Positions 17,517-26,726 are shown, counted from the first letter of the stretch. The stretch: 64,000 nucleotides of DNA from CALHRB01 sp964473465 (GCA_964473465.1 CAYYPE010000002.1:1-64000); one strand, 5' to 3'. The notes: a model not told the origin generated them from the letters alone. Translations and numbers: made by a program.

Positions 17517-17524
17517 TATTTTTG
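17517..17524 (+). promoter_or_regulatory. TAnnTTTG -7 box, MBL-lptE-GT2 run
   Basis: TATTTTTG, 37 nt upstream of the ATG at 17562. Confidence 0.4.
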
Positions 17525-17561
17525 TATTTTTATTGTTCAAAAATTTTACTTTTTTTATTAA

Positions 17562-18194
17562 ATGTTAATGTATCCTGTTGAATCAGGTCCTTTTGCGACT
17601 ATTGGGTATTTAGTTTGCTGCACTGACACAATGTGTGGTTTAGTAATTGATGTTCCATTGGACAGCAGTCAGTATTTTACAGACTACGCCCGAAAAAACA
17701 ACATTGATATAAATTATATTTTCCTTACGCATACACACTGGGATCATACAGCAGACTTATCTAAATTAAAAAAAGAGACAGATGCAAAAATATACGTAAA
17801 CTATCTTGATGAATATCGCATAAAAGACCCGATGAAACATGCTTTGATGCCTTTACCTTTTGAACTCGAGCCAGCCGAATCAGATTTCTATTTTCAGGAT
17901 GAACAGAAAATTAATGTTGGAAATATACAAATCGAGGTCAGATTTACGCCGGGCCACACAGAGGGAGGCACATCGTTTGTAATCCATAAGGAAAGGAAAG
18001 TCTTTGCAGGAGATACTTTATTTTATGGAAGTATTGGGAGAGTTGATTTACCCGGTGGTTCTTATGATACAATTATTAATTCAATAAAGCAAAAATTATT
18101 TACATTGGATGATGATTATGAAGTATATTCTGGTCATGGACCAAAAACAACAATAGGATATGAAAAAATGACAAACCCTTTTTTTCAGGATTAA
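17562..18194 (+). CDS. Metallo-beta-lactamase-fold hydrolase (glyoxalase II-like)
   Basis: 210 aa, cytosolic. Zinc-binding motif LTHTHWDHTAD (HxHxDH), then GHTEGGTSF, the bridging Asp in FAGDTLF, and the last His in YSGHGPKTTIG. Closest by motif spacing to the hydroxyacylglutathione hydrolase-like branch, whose substrates range widely; glutathione need not be involved. Two ATGs (17562 and 17568) are in frame. The 7-nt gap to lptE suggests one transcript. Confidence 0.85.
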   Translation: MLMYPVESGPFATIGYLVCCTDTMCGLVIDVPLDSSQYFTDYARKNNIDINYIFLTHTHWDHTADLSKLKKETDAKIYVNYLDEYRIKDPMKHALMPLPFELEPAESDFYFQDEQKINVGNIQIEVRFTPGHTEGGTSFVIHKERKVFAGDTLFYGSIGRVDLPGGSYDTIINSIKQKLFTLDDDYEVYSGHGPKTTIGYEKMTNPFFQD

Positions 18195-18201
18195 TAAAAA
18201 A

Positions 18202-18726
18202 ATGAAAATTTTTTCATACTTCCGTAATAAAAAACTTATCTATGATTTATTAATTTGCATGTTTGTAACAAGCATATTTTATGGATGTTATTCATTTACG
18301 GGAGCAACAAAAGCAAAGCATTTGAATACGCTTAAAATAGAGCCTGTAGTTGACATGAGTGGATATGGTAGCCCGAAGGTCAAAGACAACATGATATTAT
18401 ATTTGATTGAAAAATTTAGAAACGACAATACTTATAATATAGTTGACAAAGAGGGAGAGGCAAGTTTAAAGGTTCAAATTAATAGCATAAGAGATGAAAC
18501 AATGGTCGTTAATCCCGGAGAGTTAGAGAAGGAGAGGAAAATAAGTGTGAACGTTGAGGCTGAGTTTTACGACAATGTTATGAAAAAAAGTATCTGGAAG
18601 AAGAGTTTTAATAATTTTAGTGTGTATGACGTTCAGAAAGCTTTGACTAACAGGGAAGAAGCTCTTATGGATGCATTGAACAGAACATCTGAAGATATCT
18701 TAATCGCAGTTGTTTCTGGCTGGTAA
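18202..18726 (+). CDS. lptE: LPS-assembly lipoprotein LptE-like
   Basis: 174 aa with a signal peptide and lipobox IFYGCYSF. Following the Cys, YSFTGATKAKHLNTLKIEPV is the typical opening of the Bacteroidota LptE family, which plugs the LptD barrel that inserts lipopolysaccharide in the outer membrane. The body is a beta-alpha sandwich ending in a helix of about 25 residues (ALTNREEALMDALNRTSEDIL). LptD is not in the window. It lies between an MBL hydrolase and a GT2 glycosyltransferase, consistent with envelope building. Confidence 0.8.
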   Translation: MKIFSYFRNKKLIYDLLICMFVTSIFYGCYSFTGATKAKHLNTLKIEPVVDMSGYGSPKVKDNMILYLIEKFRNDNTYNIVDKEGEASLKVQINSIRDETMVVNPGELEKERKISVNVEAEFYDNVMKKSIWKKSFNNFSVYDVQKALTNREEALMDALNRTSEDILIAVVSGW

Positions 18727-18771
18727 TTGAAAACAATATTTATAACTATTTGGAAGAGGTGAGCTAAAGAG

Positions 18772-20223
18772 ATGGAAGATTTTATACTACTTATTTACTT
18801 CCTGTCGCTATGTGTTCTTTTTGGCTTTGGTATTCATGGCTTGGTTTTATTGTATTATTATCATAAGACAAATAATTACAAGCTACCGGATAATAAGATG
18901 CCAGAAGTATTTCCAAGAGTGACCATACAGCTCCCAATGTATAATGAAATGTATGTTATCGAGCGTTTGATACGCTCTGTTTGCAACATTAACTATCCCA
19001 AGGATAAGTTAGAGATACAGGTTCTGGATGATTCAACTGACGAAACAGTTGAAATAGCAAAGAAATTGGTTGATGAATATCGTCAAAAAGGATTTGATAT
19101 TCACTATATCCACAGGAATGACCGTTCTGGCTACAAAGCCGGTGCTTTGAAAGAAGGTTTAGAAGTTGCCACTGGCGACTTTATCGCTATTTTTGATGCT
19201 GATTTTGTTCCAAAGCCTGATTTCCTGCTTAAAACTATGCCATATTTTAATGACAAAGAAGTAGGAATGGTTCAAACCAGATGGGAACATTTGAATGAAG
19301 AATATTCATTTATAACCAGAGCGGCTGCTTTAGCACTCGACGGACACTTTGTGATTGAGCAACAGGTCAGGAACAAAGCTGGATTCTTCATTAATTTCAA
19401 CGGAACAGGCGGAGTTTGGCGTAAAGAAACCATTCTTGATGCTGGTAACTGGCAACCAGACACTTTGACCGAAGATCTTGACCTTAGCTATCGTGCTCAG
19501 TTGAAAGGGTGGAAATTTATTTATCTCAATGATTTCACCTCTCCCGCAGAGCTACCGGCTGATATTAATGCTCTCAAGACCCAGCAATTCCGCTGGACAA
19601 AAGGAGCTGTTGAAACTGCTAAGAAAATTCTTCCTTTAGTTTTAAAATCAACTTTACCCCTGAAAATTAAATTAGAGAGTATTGTTCATTTAACAAGCAA
19701 TATAGTTTTTCCTTTTATTATTGTTGTTGCTGTTTTGAATGTTCCTCTTGTAATCATTAAAAACACAATCGGGGGTTTGGACACATACTATAATCTTATG
19801 TCAATTTTTGTTCTTGCATCAATTTCCACATTCCTGTTTTATATGTATGCACAGCGAGCTATTCATCTTGATTGGCGAAGAAGACTTCTGCTATTTCCTG
19901 TTTTCCTTGCAGGGAGTATGGGATTCGCTATAAATAATACCAAGGCAGTGATCGAGGCTTTAATAGGTAAGAAAACAGGATTCACAAGAACACCCAAATA
20001 TAAAATCGAATCGCAAAACGATCAATGGAAATACAAAAAATATGTTCAGAAAAAATTTAACTGGACTGTTGTTTTTGAAATATTTCTTACACTCTATTAT
20101 GTGGTTGGTATAGCTATTTCATTTTATTATCTGGAAATAGCCGCCATACCATTTCAATTGCTCTTCCTTATCGGGTTTGGAACTGTAGGCTTGATGTCTC
20201 TGAGGCATGCACTGGGGAAGTAG
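18772..20223 (+). CDS. Membrane-bound processive-type GT2 glycosyltransferase
   Basis: 483 aa. An N-terminal membrane helix, then a GT-A catalytic domain (LPMYNEMYVIERLIRSVCNINYP, VLDDSTDETVE, IFDADFVPKPDFL, and TEDLDLSYRAQLKGW), ending in QQFRW, the Q-x-x-R-W signature of cellulose synthase/ceramide glucosyltransferase-like enzymes. At least four C-terminal helices follow. It likely adds sugar to a lipid or extends a polysaccharide at the inner membrane. GAGGTG lies about 13 nt before the ATG. It ends the lptE run, followed by a strong terminator. Confidence 0.85.
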   Translation: MEDFILLIYFLSLCVLFGFGIHGLVLLYYYHKTNNYKLPDNKMPEVFPRVTIQLPMYNEMYVIERLIRSVCNINYPKDKLEIQVLDDSTDETVEIAKKLVDEYRQKGFDIHYIHRNDRSGYKAGALKEGLEVATGDFIAIFDADFVPKPDFLLKTMPYFNDKEVGMVQTRWEHLNEEYSFITRAAALALDGHFVIEQQVRNKAGFFINFNGTGGVWRKETILDAGNWQPDTLTEDLDLSYRAQLKGWKFIYLNDFTSPAELPADINALKTQQFRWTKGAVETAKKILPLVLKSTLPLKIKLESIVHLTSNIVFPFIIVVAVLNVPLVIIKNTIGGLDTYYNLMSIFVLASISTFLFYMYAQRAIHLDWRRRLLLFPVFLAGSMGFAINNTKAVIEALIGKKTGFTRTPKYKIESQNDQWKYKKYVQKKFNWTVVFEIFLTLYYVVGIAISFYYLEIAAIPFQLLFLIGFGTVGLMSLRHALGK

Positions 20224-20247
20224 TTTAGCTTAATAAGGAATTGAATT

Positions 20248-20290
20248 AAATTCTGAGGATATAGACTATCTTCAGAATTTTTTTTATTTT
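20248..20290 (+). terminator. Rho-independent terminator after the GT2 gene
   Basis: AAATTCTGAGGATA / TATCTTCAGAATTT is a 14-bp stem with a single mismatch around a 5-nt loop (TAGAC). It runs into T8-A-T5. Confidence 0.9.
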
Positions 20291-20316
20291 TACAATTCAA
20301 TTTTTAATGATTAACC

Positions 20317-20649
20317 TTGAAGAAAAAATCAAATAATGAATTTTTTAATAAAGTTTATCAAATCGTTGAGAAGATTCCTTACGGAAAGGTTACAACCTAC
20401 GGTTTGATTGCTCAGAAAGCTGGACTAAAATCCTCAGCAAGAATGGTTGGATGGGCTTTGAATGCCTATGCATATACTTCTGTTCTGCCCTGCCATCGTG
20501 TTGTTAACAGGAATGGAGAATTAACCGGTAAAAATTATTTTGGAACGCCCAATATGATGAGGGAACTGCTTGAATCCGAAGGAGTGGAATTTATTGAAGA
20601 TAGGGTTAATTTGAAAAAATTTCTCTGGGTTCCGGAGGAAATTTTATGA
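20317..20649 (+). CDS. Methylated-DNA-cysteine methyltransferase-like protein (MGMT/ATL DNA-binding domain)
   Basis: 110 aa, containing only the DNA-binding/active-site domain: IPYGKVTTYGLIAQKAGL (recognition helix), SARMVGWALN (finger Arg) and the active site LPCHRVVNRNG. The catalytic Cys is retained in PCHR, so direct dealkylation is possible, unlike ATL proteins with PWHR. It lacks the N-terminal domain of full Ada/Ogt. Start TTG (20317). The TGA overlaps the ATG of hpnC (ATGA, 20646-20649), so translation is coupled to the squalene genes. Confidence 0.8.
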   Translation: MKKKSNNEFFNKVYQIVEKIPYGKVTTYGLIAQKAGLKSSARMVGWALNAYAYTSVLPCHRVVNRNGELTGKNYFGTPNMMRELLESEGVEFIEDRVNLKKFLWVPEEIL

Positions 20650-21572
20650 AATTTACATTTGAGGAGCTTGATGAGTTAACAAAAGAACACGGCGGCAGGT
20701 TTGGAGTTGATTCTTCTGATTCTGCTTTTGAGTTTTGCAGGATTCTGTCTCAGACGCATTATGAGAATTTCCCCGTTGCATCCTTCCTTATAAAAAAAGC
20801 TTGGAGAAAATACATTTTTGCAGTTTATGCATTTGCAAGAATTGCAGATGATATCGCCGATGAAATCATACAAATTCCTGAGGAAGATAGAATTAATCTG
20901 CTTAATAATCTTGATAAATTAATTCAGACAGAGGATTTCTCCAGAATCAAAAATCCTGTTATAAAAGCACTAATCATTACAATCAGAGACAAAAAAATTC
21001 CGATTGAGCCATTTCAAAACTTGCTGACAGCTTACAAAATGGATATAAATTTCAAACAAGCTGAAACTTTTTACGAGTTAATGGATTATTGTAAATATTC
21101 AGCAGAACCTATTGGTGAATTGGTGCTGAGGATAACAGATAATTATAGTGATCAAAATATTTTACTATCAGATAAAATCTGTTCAGCTTTGCAGTTGATT
21201 AACTTTTGGCAGGATTTTTCATTAGATTTGATGAAGAATCGGGTTTTTATTCCAATGGAATATCTTGCTAAATATGATTTGGAAGTAAATGATTTGTTTG
21301 AAAGAAAAAAAACTCATAATTTAAATAGTTGTCTGAATGAACTTTATGACCGAACCGAAATATTGTTGAGAGAAGGGTCTGAATTAATTAAGTATCTAAA
21401 AAATTTAAGACTTAAACTTGAGATTAAAGCAACAGTGTTGGGAGGTGCAACAATATTAAACAAAATAAGGAAATTACAAGCAAACATTTTAGTTAAACGT
21501 CCTAAATTATCGAAAGCTGAGTTTTTTTTAATTTTTATAAAACTTTTTTTAAATTCTGGTAAATGGAAGTAA
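20646..21572 (+). CDS. hpnC: Squalene/phytoene synthase family protein, HpnC-like
   Basis: 308 aa. An N-terminal aspartate-rich motif ARIADDIADE and a second motif NFWQDFSLDLMKNRVFIP are those of head-to-head prenyl synthases. The start of the domain, TEHYENFPVASFL-like (QTHYENFPVASFLIKK), fits the HpnC branch (hydroxysqualene synthase). With HpnD and HpnE, HpnC converts farnesyl diphosphate to squalene in many bacteria. HpnE is not visible nearby. It overlaps the MGMT-like gene by 4 nt and hpnD by 10 nt. Confidence 0.82.
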   Translation: MKFTFEELDELTKEHGGRFGVDSSDSAFEFCRILSQTHYENFPVASFLIKKAWRKYIFAVYAFARIADDIADEIIQIPEEDRINLLNNLDKLIQTEDFSRIKNPVIKALIITIRDKKIPIEPFQNLLTAYKMDINFKQAETFYELMDYCKYSAEPIGELVLRITDNYSDQNILLSDKICSALQLINFWQDFSLDLMKNRVFIPMEYLAKYDLEVNDLFERKKTHNLNSCLNELYDRTEILLREGSELIKYLKNLRLKLEIKATVLGGATILNKIRKLQANILVKRPKLSKAEFFLIFIKLFLNSGKWK

Positions 21573-22465
21573 TAACAGAAAATGAATTAGCAAATTTTGA
21601 ACAAATGCCACCCCCAAAGGTAGCACGTTCAAATTTTGTTTATTCTTTCAATCTTCTACCTAAGGAGGAAAGAAAAGCAATTCAGTCTCTGTATGCTTTC
21701 TGTAGCTATATTGATGATATAGCAGACAGCAGCCCAACCTTTACCGACACAGAAAAACAGCTCAAGTTACAGCGCCTTGCCTGGTGGGAAAATGTAATAG
21801 AAAATATTTATAGTGGCGGTTTCGATCAATCTATCCTGAATCCGTTTATCTGGACAATAAAACGTTTCGAGATACCAAAGCAGTATTTTTTAATACTAAT
21901 AGATGGTATAAGGCGGGATGTGATTAAAAACAGATATGCTACATTCGAGGAACTCAAAGATTACTGTTTTGGCGTTGCTGGTATAGTAGGTCTTATCAGC
22001 ATTGAAATATTTGGATATAAATACGAAGAAACAAAAAGCTACGCTATTAATCTGGGGTATGCTCTTCAATTGACAAATATCATCCGGGACATCAAGTCCG
22101 ACAAAGATAGAGGCTATATTTATATTCCTCAGGAAGATCTTAATAGATTCGGTTATTCCGAAGAAGATTTAATCAACGAAGTATATAATGATAAATTCAT
22201 TGATTTGATGAGATTTCAGGTTCGTAGAGCAAGGGAATTCTATCATAACGCAAGAAAACTATTGCCACCGGACGAGAGAATTACTATCGTTTCTGCGGAA
22301 ATTATGGATGAAATATATTACAGGTTGCTCGAAAAAATTGAGTTGAACGATTTTAATATTTTTAAGAAAAAGATTAAGGTGTCAGTTGTTCATAAGTTTC
22401 TCATTGCATTGAAACATTGGGTCTCTATAACAATGTTCGTGAAAAGGATTAAAAAGCAACCATAA
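21563..22465 (+). CDS. hpnD: Presqualene diphosphate synthase-like, HpnD
   Basis: 300 aa. Motifs SNFVYSFNLLPKEERKAIQSLYAFCSYIDDIADS (first Asp-rich site) and LQLTNIIRDIKSDKDRGYIYIPQEDL (second Asp-rich site) are those of HpnD, which condenses two farnesyl diphosphates. The IIRDIKSDKDRGYIYIPQ stretch is more typical of HpnD than of phytoene synthase, but CrtB cannot be excluded. The start ATG at 21563 lies within the last codons of hpnC, giving a tight operon. Confidence 0.85.
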   Translation: MEVITENELANFEQMPPPKVARSNFVYSFNLLPKEERKAIQSLYAFCSYIDDIADSSPTFTDTEKQLKLQRLAWWENVIENIYSGGFDQSILNPFIWTIKRFEIPKQYFLILIDGIRRDVIKNRYATFEELKDYCFGVAGIVGLISIEIFGYKYEETKSYAINLGYALQLTNIIRDIKSDKDRGYIYIPQEDLNRFGYSEEDLINEVYNDKFIDLMRFQVRRAREFYHNARKLLPPDERITIVSAEIMDEIYYRLLEKIELNDFNIFKKKIKVSVVHKFLIALKHWVSITMFVKRIKKQP

Positions 22466-22555
22466 TTATTTTGTCCCAAAGATACCAAAAAATACGAAAA
22501 TTCGAGAGATTTTTTTTAATTTGTAAACTCTTAGACTAAAGAAGGATAAAAAAGA

Positions 22556-23050
22556 ATGGAAGACATTCAGGAAATCAGATTTTCAGAAGAAGAACTCAAA
22601 GAAATTGAGCAGGTGAAATCCCGTTATCCATCTTCAAAATCAGCAATCATGCATGTTTTGTGGATGGCACAAAAAAAATTCGGTTGGTTGAGCAAAGATG
22701 TTAAAGAATACGTTGCTAAAATATTAGACCTACCTGAGTCTCATGTTCATGGTGTGGCAAGTTTTTATACTATGTATTTCAAAAAACCTATGGGAAAATA
22801 TCATATACAGGTTTGCACTAACATTTCCTGTATGCTTAGAGGTGGCGAAGAAATTTATGAACATATTTCCGAAAAACTTGGTATAGGGCATAATCAGAGA
22901 ACAGATGACGGTATTTTCTCTTTAGAAGAAGTTGAATGTATGGGGGCATGCGGCGGAGCACCAATGGTAGCCATTAACGAGGATTTTTACGAAAATGTTG
23001 ATATTGTTTCTGTTGATGAATTAATTTCTTCTTTCAGGAACAAAATTTAG
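22556..23050 (+). CDS. nuoE: NuoE-type [2Fe-2S] thioredoxin-like subunit (orphan)
   Basis: 164 aa. The [2Fe-2S] ligands are CTNISC (C-x4-C) and CMGACGG (C-x3-C), the NuoE pattern. The helical N-terminus (SSKSAIMHVLWMAQKKFGWLSKDV, then VHGVASFYTMYF) is normal for the family. NuoE works with the FMN subunit NuoF in Complex I, and with homologues in NAD(P)-linked hydrogenases and formate dehydrogenases. Here no nuoF or nuoG follows, which is unusual. Given hydF at 40 kb, it could be the small subunit of a multimeric [FeFe] hydrogenase. AAGAAGGA ribosome-binding site upstream. Confidence 0.87.
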   Translation: MEDIQEIRFSEEELKEIEQVKSRYPSSKSAIMHVLWMAQKKFGWLSKDVKEYVAKILDLPESHVHGVASFYTMYFKKPMGKYHIQVCTNISCMLRGGEEIYEHISEKLGIGHNQRTDDGIFSLEEVECMGACGGAPMVAINEDFYENVDIVSVDELISSFRNKI

Positions 23051-23089
23051 GTCTTTTTTCGAAATTTATAACTTATCATAGATCACACA

Positions 23090-25540
23090 ATGAAAACAAG
23101 ACGATTTCTCAAAAAAATTGCCTCGATGGATTTCTTTCTTTTTAAACAAACTATATCCGAAACCCACTCCAAAAATTTTCGCAAATTAATTTTTCTGGTA
23201 TTATTTATTTCTTTTTCCCTTAACTTTTTCTCGTGCAAAGATGATACCACAGCACCAACTGATGAAAAAATAAAAGTCTATGTTTCAACTGAATTGCTTG
23301 ACTTTGGAATCGTTCAGTTGGGTCTGTCTAAAATACAATCAATAGGAATTGAAAATACATCAAAAAAAGCTGGGACGTTAACACTAAAAATAGTTGGCGA
23401 AGATAATAGTGTCTTTACCATTATGGGTAATCAAACAACCAATCTTCAGCCAAATCAAAAAGATACAATTTTTATTCAATTTACTCCTATAGCAGAAAAA
23501 ACATATAATGCTTCTCTTGAAATTGGCACCGATCCCGTTAAATTAGTTCCCTTGAGGGGGATTGGCAAAAAAACGGTTGAAATTAATTATTTTCCAACTT
23601 TTCTGGATTTTGGAAAGGTTGCTATTGGAGAATTTGTCAGACAAAAGGTAACTTTGAATAATCAGGGTACTACTCCATTCAAATTAACTCCGGGTATAGT
23701 CGGCAAAGATGTAACTGACTTCTTTATTGAATACTCTCCAGATAAACCTATTATGCCGGGAACAAGTGATAGTGTTATTTTGCGGTTCACTCCAAAAGAA
23801 GAAAAAATCAGTGAGGCTATCTTTTATCTCGATTCAGAACAAAAATACCCGGTTGGACTAAAAGGCGAAGGAACCAAAATCGATCATCTGGAAATTCAGC
23901 CAAAAAATCTCGATTTTGGAAATATTGAAATCAATTCCGAGAAGATACTGGAAATCACTGTTGTCAATAATTTATCTCAAAGCTTTACACTCAATACAAA
24001 TTTTCCTTCGGGCTCTGAAGGCTTTAGTGTTACTAATACAATGCCTCAGCAATTAGCAGGAAAGAATTCAACAAAAATCAATGTTAAATTCAAGCCAACT
24101 GAAATTAAACAATATGAAACTACTTTATTTCTTGATAACGATAAAAAATACTCTGTTGCCTTGAAGGGATCAGGAATAGCCGCAAATGATCTTGATGTTA
24201 ATCCTAAATCCCTCGATTTTGGTAATGTTGAATTGAATTCAGCAAGCACAAAGGAAATAAGTATTACCAATAAAACAACTAAATCATTAAAAATAACCTG
24301 CTCATTTAATTCGGGCGGCACAGATTTTACGCTTGACTCCCAGAATCCTTTTGATTTGGCAGCTGGCGGAAGTAGTAAAATAATTGTTAAATTTTCACCA
24401 AAAGAAATCAGAGCCTACGGAGATATCCTTAGAATCAGCACAGATAATAATTCCTCTTACTCTGTAAATCTAAAGGGCAACGGTGCCAATCCTGATTTAT
24501 TAAGTCTTGTTTGTGATATAACCCCAGCACCTCCAGTTTTAGATGGAAATGATTATGATGAATGCTGGAAGTCTGCCAAAGAATTATTTTTCGTAATGAA
24601 CCAGATTGAGCCGGGCTATATTGACCAGAATAAGAAGTTCAGCGGTAGCATAAAAGCTCTAAGAGATGAGGAATATATCTATTTTCTTGTCAGGATAAAA
24701 GATGATTCGAGAAATGATATGCCTAATTATTTCATATTCAACGGTGGAGATCCATCAAAAGAATCAAGCTGGACTTTGACAACCGAAGGACAAGATGGTA
24801 TTTCATTTATGTTTCCTATCAGTTCAAATGTGAGAGGTAAAACGGCCGGTGAAACATTCGACAAGGTAGGATGTTTCGTTGCATGCCATACAGCAAATTC
24901 AATCAACAATTTCGAGGGTGGCTCGTTCCCCGATTTCGGAACAATTGACATCTGGTATTGGAAAGCAGGAACCACAGGACCACAGGGGTATGCCGATGAT
25001 TACTATGCTATGGGACAGGATGAAAAATATCCTAATGAAAGGCGTGGTGATGTTGGTGGAAAAACTTTCGAAGACCCTAATTTCAGACCTTCAGGGACGG
25101 GATTGAATCTTCCCATTAGTGTGCCGGGCGGTGATAATAATAAACTCGACCCAAGTCGTTTTATCTGGGATGATACCTCTGAACCATTTGACCCCAAAGG
25201 AAATAATCCTATTACTAATTTACCTTGGGCAGCCGGTGACAGACTTTCCGGATGGAAATTAAGAGTTCAGGATAATGAATTTTCAGGAAGAGGTGATGTG
25301 GAAGCAAAAGGCATTTTCTGGAATGGTCAATGGGTGGTCGAATTCAAAAGAAAATTAAAGACTGAGTCCACAAATGGCGATGATATTGAACTGAAAAAAG
25401 GAAGTTTAATACCTTTTTCTTTGAGTTATTTTGATAATTCAAGAAAATATGCAGAGTTCGAGTATATTAATTTAAAGCAAAATCCAAGACCGGGACATTA
25501 CGGAACTAATCCGCCAGTTATTTTTTTACAAATAAAGTAA
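23090..25540 (+). CDS. Lipoprotein with four ASH repeats and an ethylbenzene dehydrogenase-like haem domain
   Basis: 816 aa. An unusually long N-terminal stretch ends in lipobox LNFFSC (about residue 50). Four choice-of-anchor-D/ASH repeats follow, each opening LDFG-x-V/I (LDFGIVQLG, LDFGKVAIG, LDFGNIEIN, LDFGNVELN). The C-terminal part (from about residue 480, PVLDGNDYDECW) resembles the ethylbenzene dehydrogenase-type haem-binding fold, with GCFVACHT at residues 594-601. The spacing is C-x3-C-H (Cys595, Cys599, His600), not the canonical C-x2-C-H. Likely an outer-surface redox or binding protein. The true start may be downstream (ATG at 23126). Confidence 0.75.
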   Translation: MKTRRFLKKIASMDFFLFKQTISETHSKNFRKLIFLVLFISFSLNFFSCKDDTTAPTDEKIKVYVSTELLDFGIVQLGLSKIQSIGIENTSKKAGTLTLKIVGEDNSVFTIMGNQTTNLQPNQKDTIFIQFTPIAEKTYNASLEIGTDPVKLVPLRGIGKKTVEINYFPTFLDFGKVAIGEFVRQKVTLNNQGTTPFKLTPGIVGKDVTDFFIEYSPDKPIMPGTSDSVILRFTPKEEKISEAIFYLDSEQKYPVGLKGEGTKIDHLEIQPKNLDFGNIEINSEKILEITVVNNLSQSFTLNTNFPSGSEGFSVTNTMPQQLAGKNSTKINVKFKPTEIKQYETTLFLDNDKKYSVALKGSGIAANDLDVNPKSLDFGNVELNSASTKEISITNKTTKSLKITCSFNSGGTDFTLDSQNPFDLAAGGSSKIIVKFSPKEIRAYGDILRISTDNNSSYSVNLKGNGANPDLLSLVCDITPAPPVLDGNDYDECWKSAKELFFVMNQIEPGYIDQNKKFSGSIKALRDEEYIYFLVRIKDDSRNDMPNYFIFNGGDPSKESSWTLTTEGQDGISFMFPISSNVRGKTAGETFDKVGCFVACHTANSINNFEGGSFPDFGTIDIWYWKAGTTGPQGYADDYYAMGQDEKYPNERRGDVGGKTFEDPNFRPSGTGLNLPISVPGGDNNKLDPSRFIWDDTSEPFDPKGNNPITNLPWAAGDRLSGWKLRVQDNEFSGRGDVEAKGIFWNGQWVVEFKRKLKTESTNGDDIELKKGSLIPFSLSYFDNSRKYAEFEYINLKQNPRPGHYGTNPPVIFLQIK

Positions 25541-25591
25541 CGTTTTACGATTTCAAGTGTTATTCGATATATAAATAGAAAAAAATAATTA

Positions 25592-26449
25592 ATGAAAAAA
25601 ATAAAAAACATAAGAATCTTAAACCACTTTATAATAATACTTTTTGCTTCTTTCTATTTAGTTGATATTCTTTTAAATTTCAAGATTTCACAGGATTTTG
25701 GTCTTATACCTTCTAAAGTCTTTGAATACAATGAGTTGTTCAGGATAATTACTTACCCCCTTTCATTTTTTACGATTGAATCAGCGATATTGTTTTTATT
25801 TACAATTTTATTACTGTTTCCTTTCTATGAGATAAAATTCAGGTTGCCTGTTTTGATATCATTGTTTTTTGGATTGGTATTATTACAGGGTTTATTGTTC
25901 ACATCATTTTTCGGCGGCAGCGATATTATTTTGAAAGGGACAGATGGAATTTCGTTCTTTTTAATCACTTTTTTTATTCTTACGAATTTTAATATAAAGC
26001 AATTAAAGTTAAATCCAAAATTATTCCATATTAACACATTTATTTTACTGATTTCGATAAGCTGGTTAGTTACGGTATATCTACATTCAAAATTTGCTGA
26101 TTTCGATTTACTGACTACCTCGGTTTTTTCTATGATTTTTGGTGTTTCTTCAGGATTGATTGTTGATATAGGTATTAAATTATATAATCTCTTTCAGGGA
26201 TTATCCAATCCTGTCAAACCAAAACTACCTGAAATTTCTGCTGAAGAGCTTATGCCTGCTGAAATTTCAAAAAACGAAAGAAAATATCATAATGGACAAA
26301 CTGAAAAAAGTCATTTCAATGAAATGGATAGCGATTATTTTTCTGAAGATAAACTAAATCAAATTCTCGATAAAATAAACAGTGAAGGAAAAAAATCCTT
26401 GACCGATGAAGAATTGAATTACCTTGAAGAATATTCCAAAAGAATTTAA
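25592..26449 (+). CDS. Rhomboid-like membrane protein, apparently catalytically dead
   Basis: 285 aa with six hydrophobic helices. The YNELFRIITYPLS segment resembles the first loop of rhomboids (R-x-x-T-Y-P). The C-terminal tail (LNQILDKINSEGKKSLTDEELNYLEEYSKR) looks like the short domain found at the end of Bacteroidota rhomboid-family proteins. The catalytic G-x-S-G is replaced by GTDGIS, and the usual helix-2 and helix-6 His are not seen. I infer a pseudoprotease of the iRhom/derlin kind. This is a by-eye call; another six-helix family is possible. Confidence 0.6.
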   Translation: MKKIKNIRILNHFIIILFASFYLVDILLNFKISQDFGLIPSKVFEYNELFRIITYPLSFFTIESAILFLFTILLLFPFYEIKFRLPVLISLFFGLVLLQGLLFTSFFGGSDIILKGTDGISFFLITFFILTNFNIKQLKLNPKLFHINTFILLISISWLVTVYLHSKFADFDLLTTSVFSMIFGVSSGLIVDIGIKLYNLFQGLSNPVKPKLPEISAEELMPAEISKNERKYHNGQTEKSHFNEMDSDYFSEDKLNQILDKINSEGKKSLTDEELNYLEEYSKRI

Positions 26450-26474
26450 TAATATTTTCTGATGATATGCTAAT

Positions 26475-26723
26475 ATGGATTCAGATAACAGAATAATAGA
26501 ACTGCTAAGTGAGATGGTTTTTGAGCAAAAGGAAACCAACAAGCGTTTGGACAAAATTCTGAAAAAAATGGATAATAATGAAGAGTATCTAATGAAAACC
26601 AATCTTGCCATAGGAGAACTAAATTTATCCGTTGATAAATTGTCTGAGCGGTTAGAAAAAACCTTCAGTCATGAAAAGCGAATTGAAAAATTAGAGCAAA
26701 CTGTTTTTGGCAAGACTGACTAA
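26475..26723 (+). CDS. Small coiled-coil protein
   Basis: 82 residues, predicted almost all helical with heptad character (IIELLSEMVFEQKETNKRLDKILKKM, then LSVDKLSERLEKTFSHEKRIEKLEQTVFG). It resembles no named family that I know. It follows the rhomboid-like gene by 25 nt and may be co-transcribed. It ends 3 bp before the convergent truA. Confidence 0.6.
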   Translation: MDSDNRIIELLSEMVFEQKETNKRLDKILKKMDNNEEYLMKTNLAIGELNLSVDKLSERLEKTFSHEKRIEKLEQTVFGKTD

Positions 26724-26726
26724 TAT

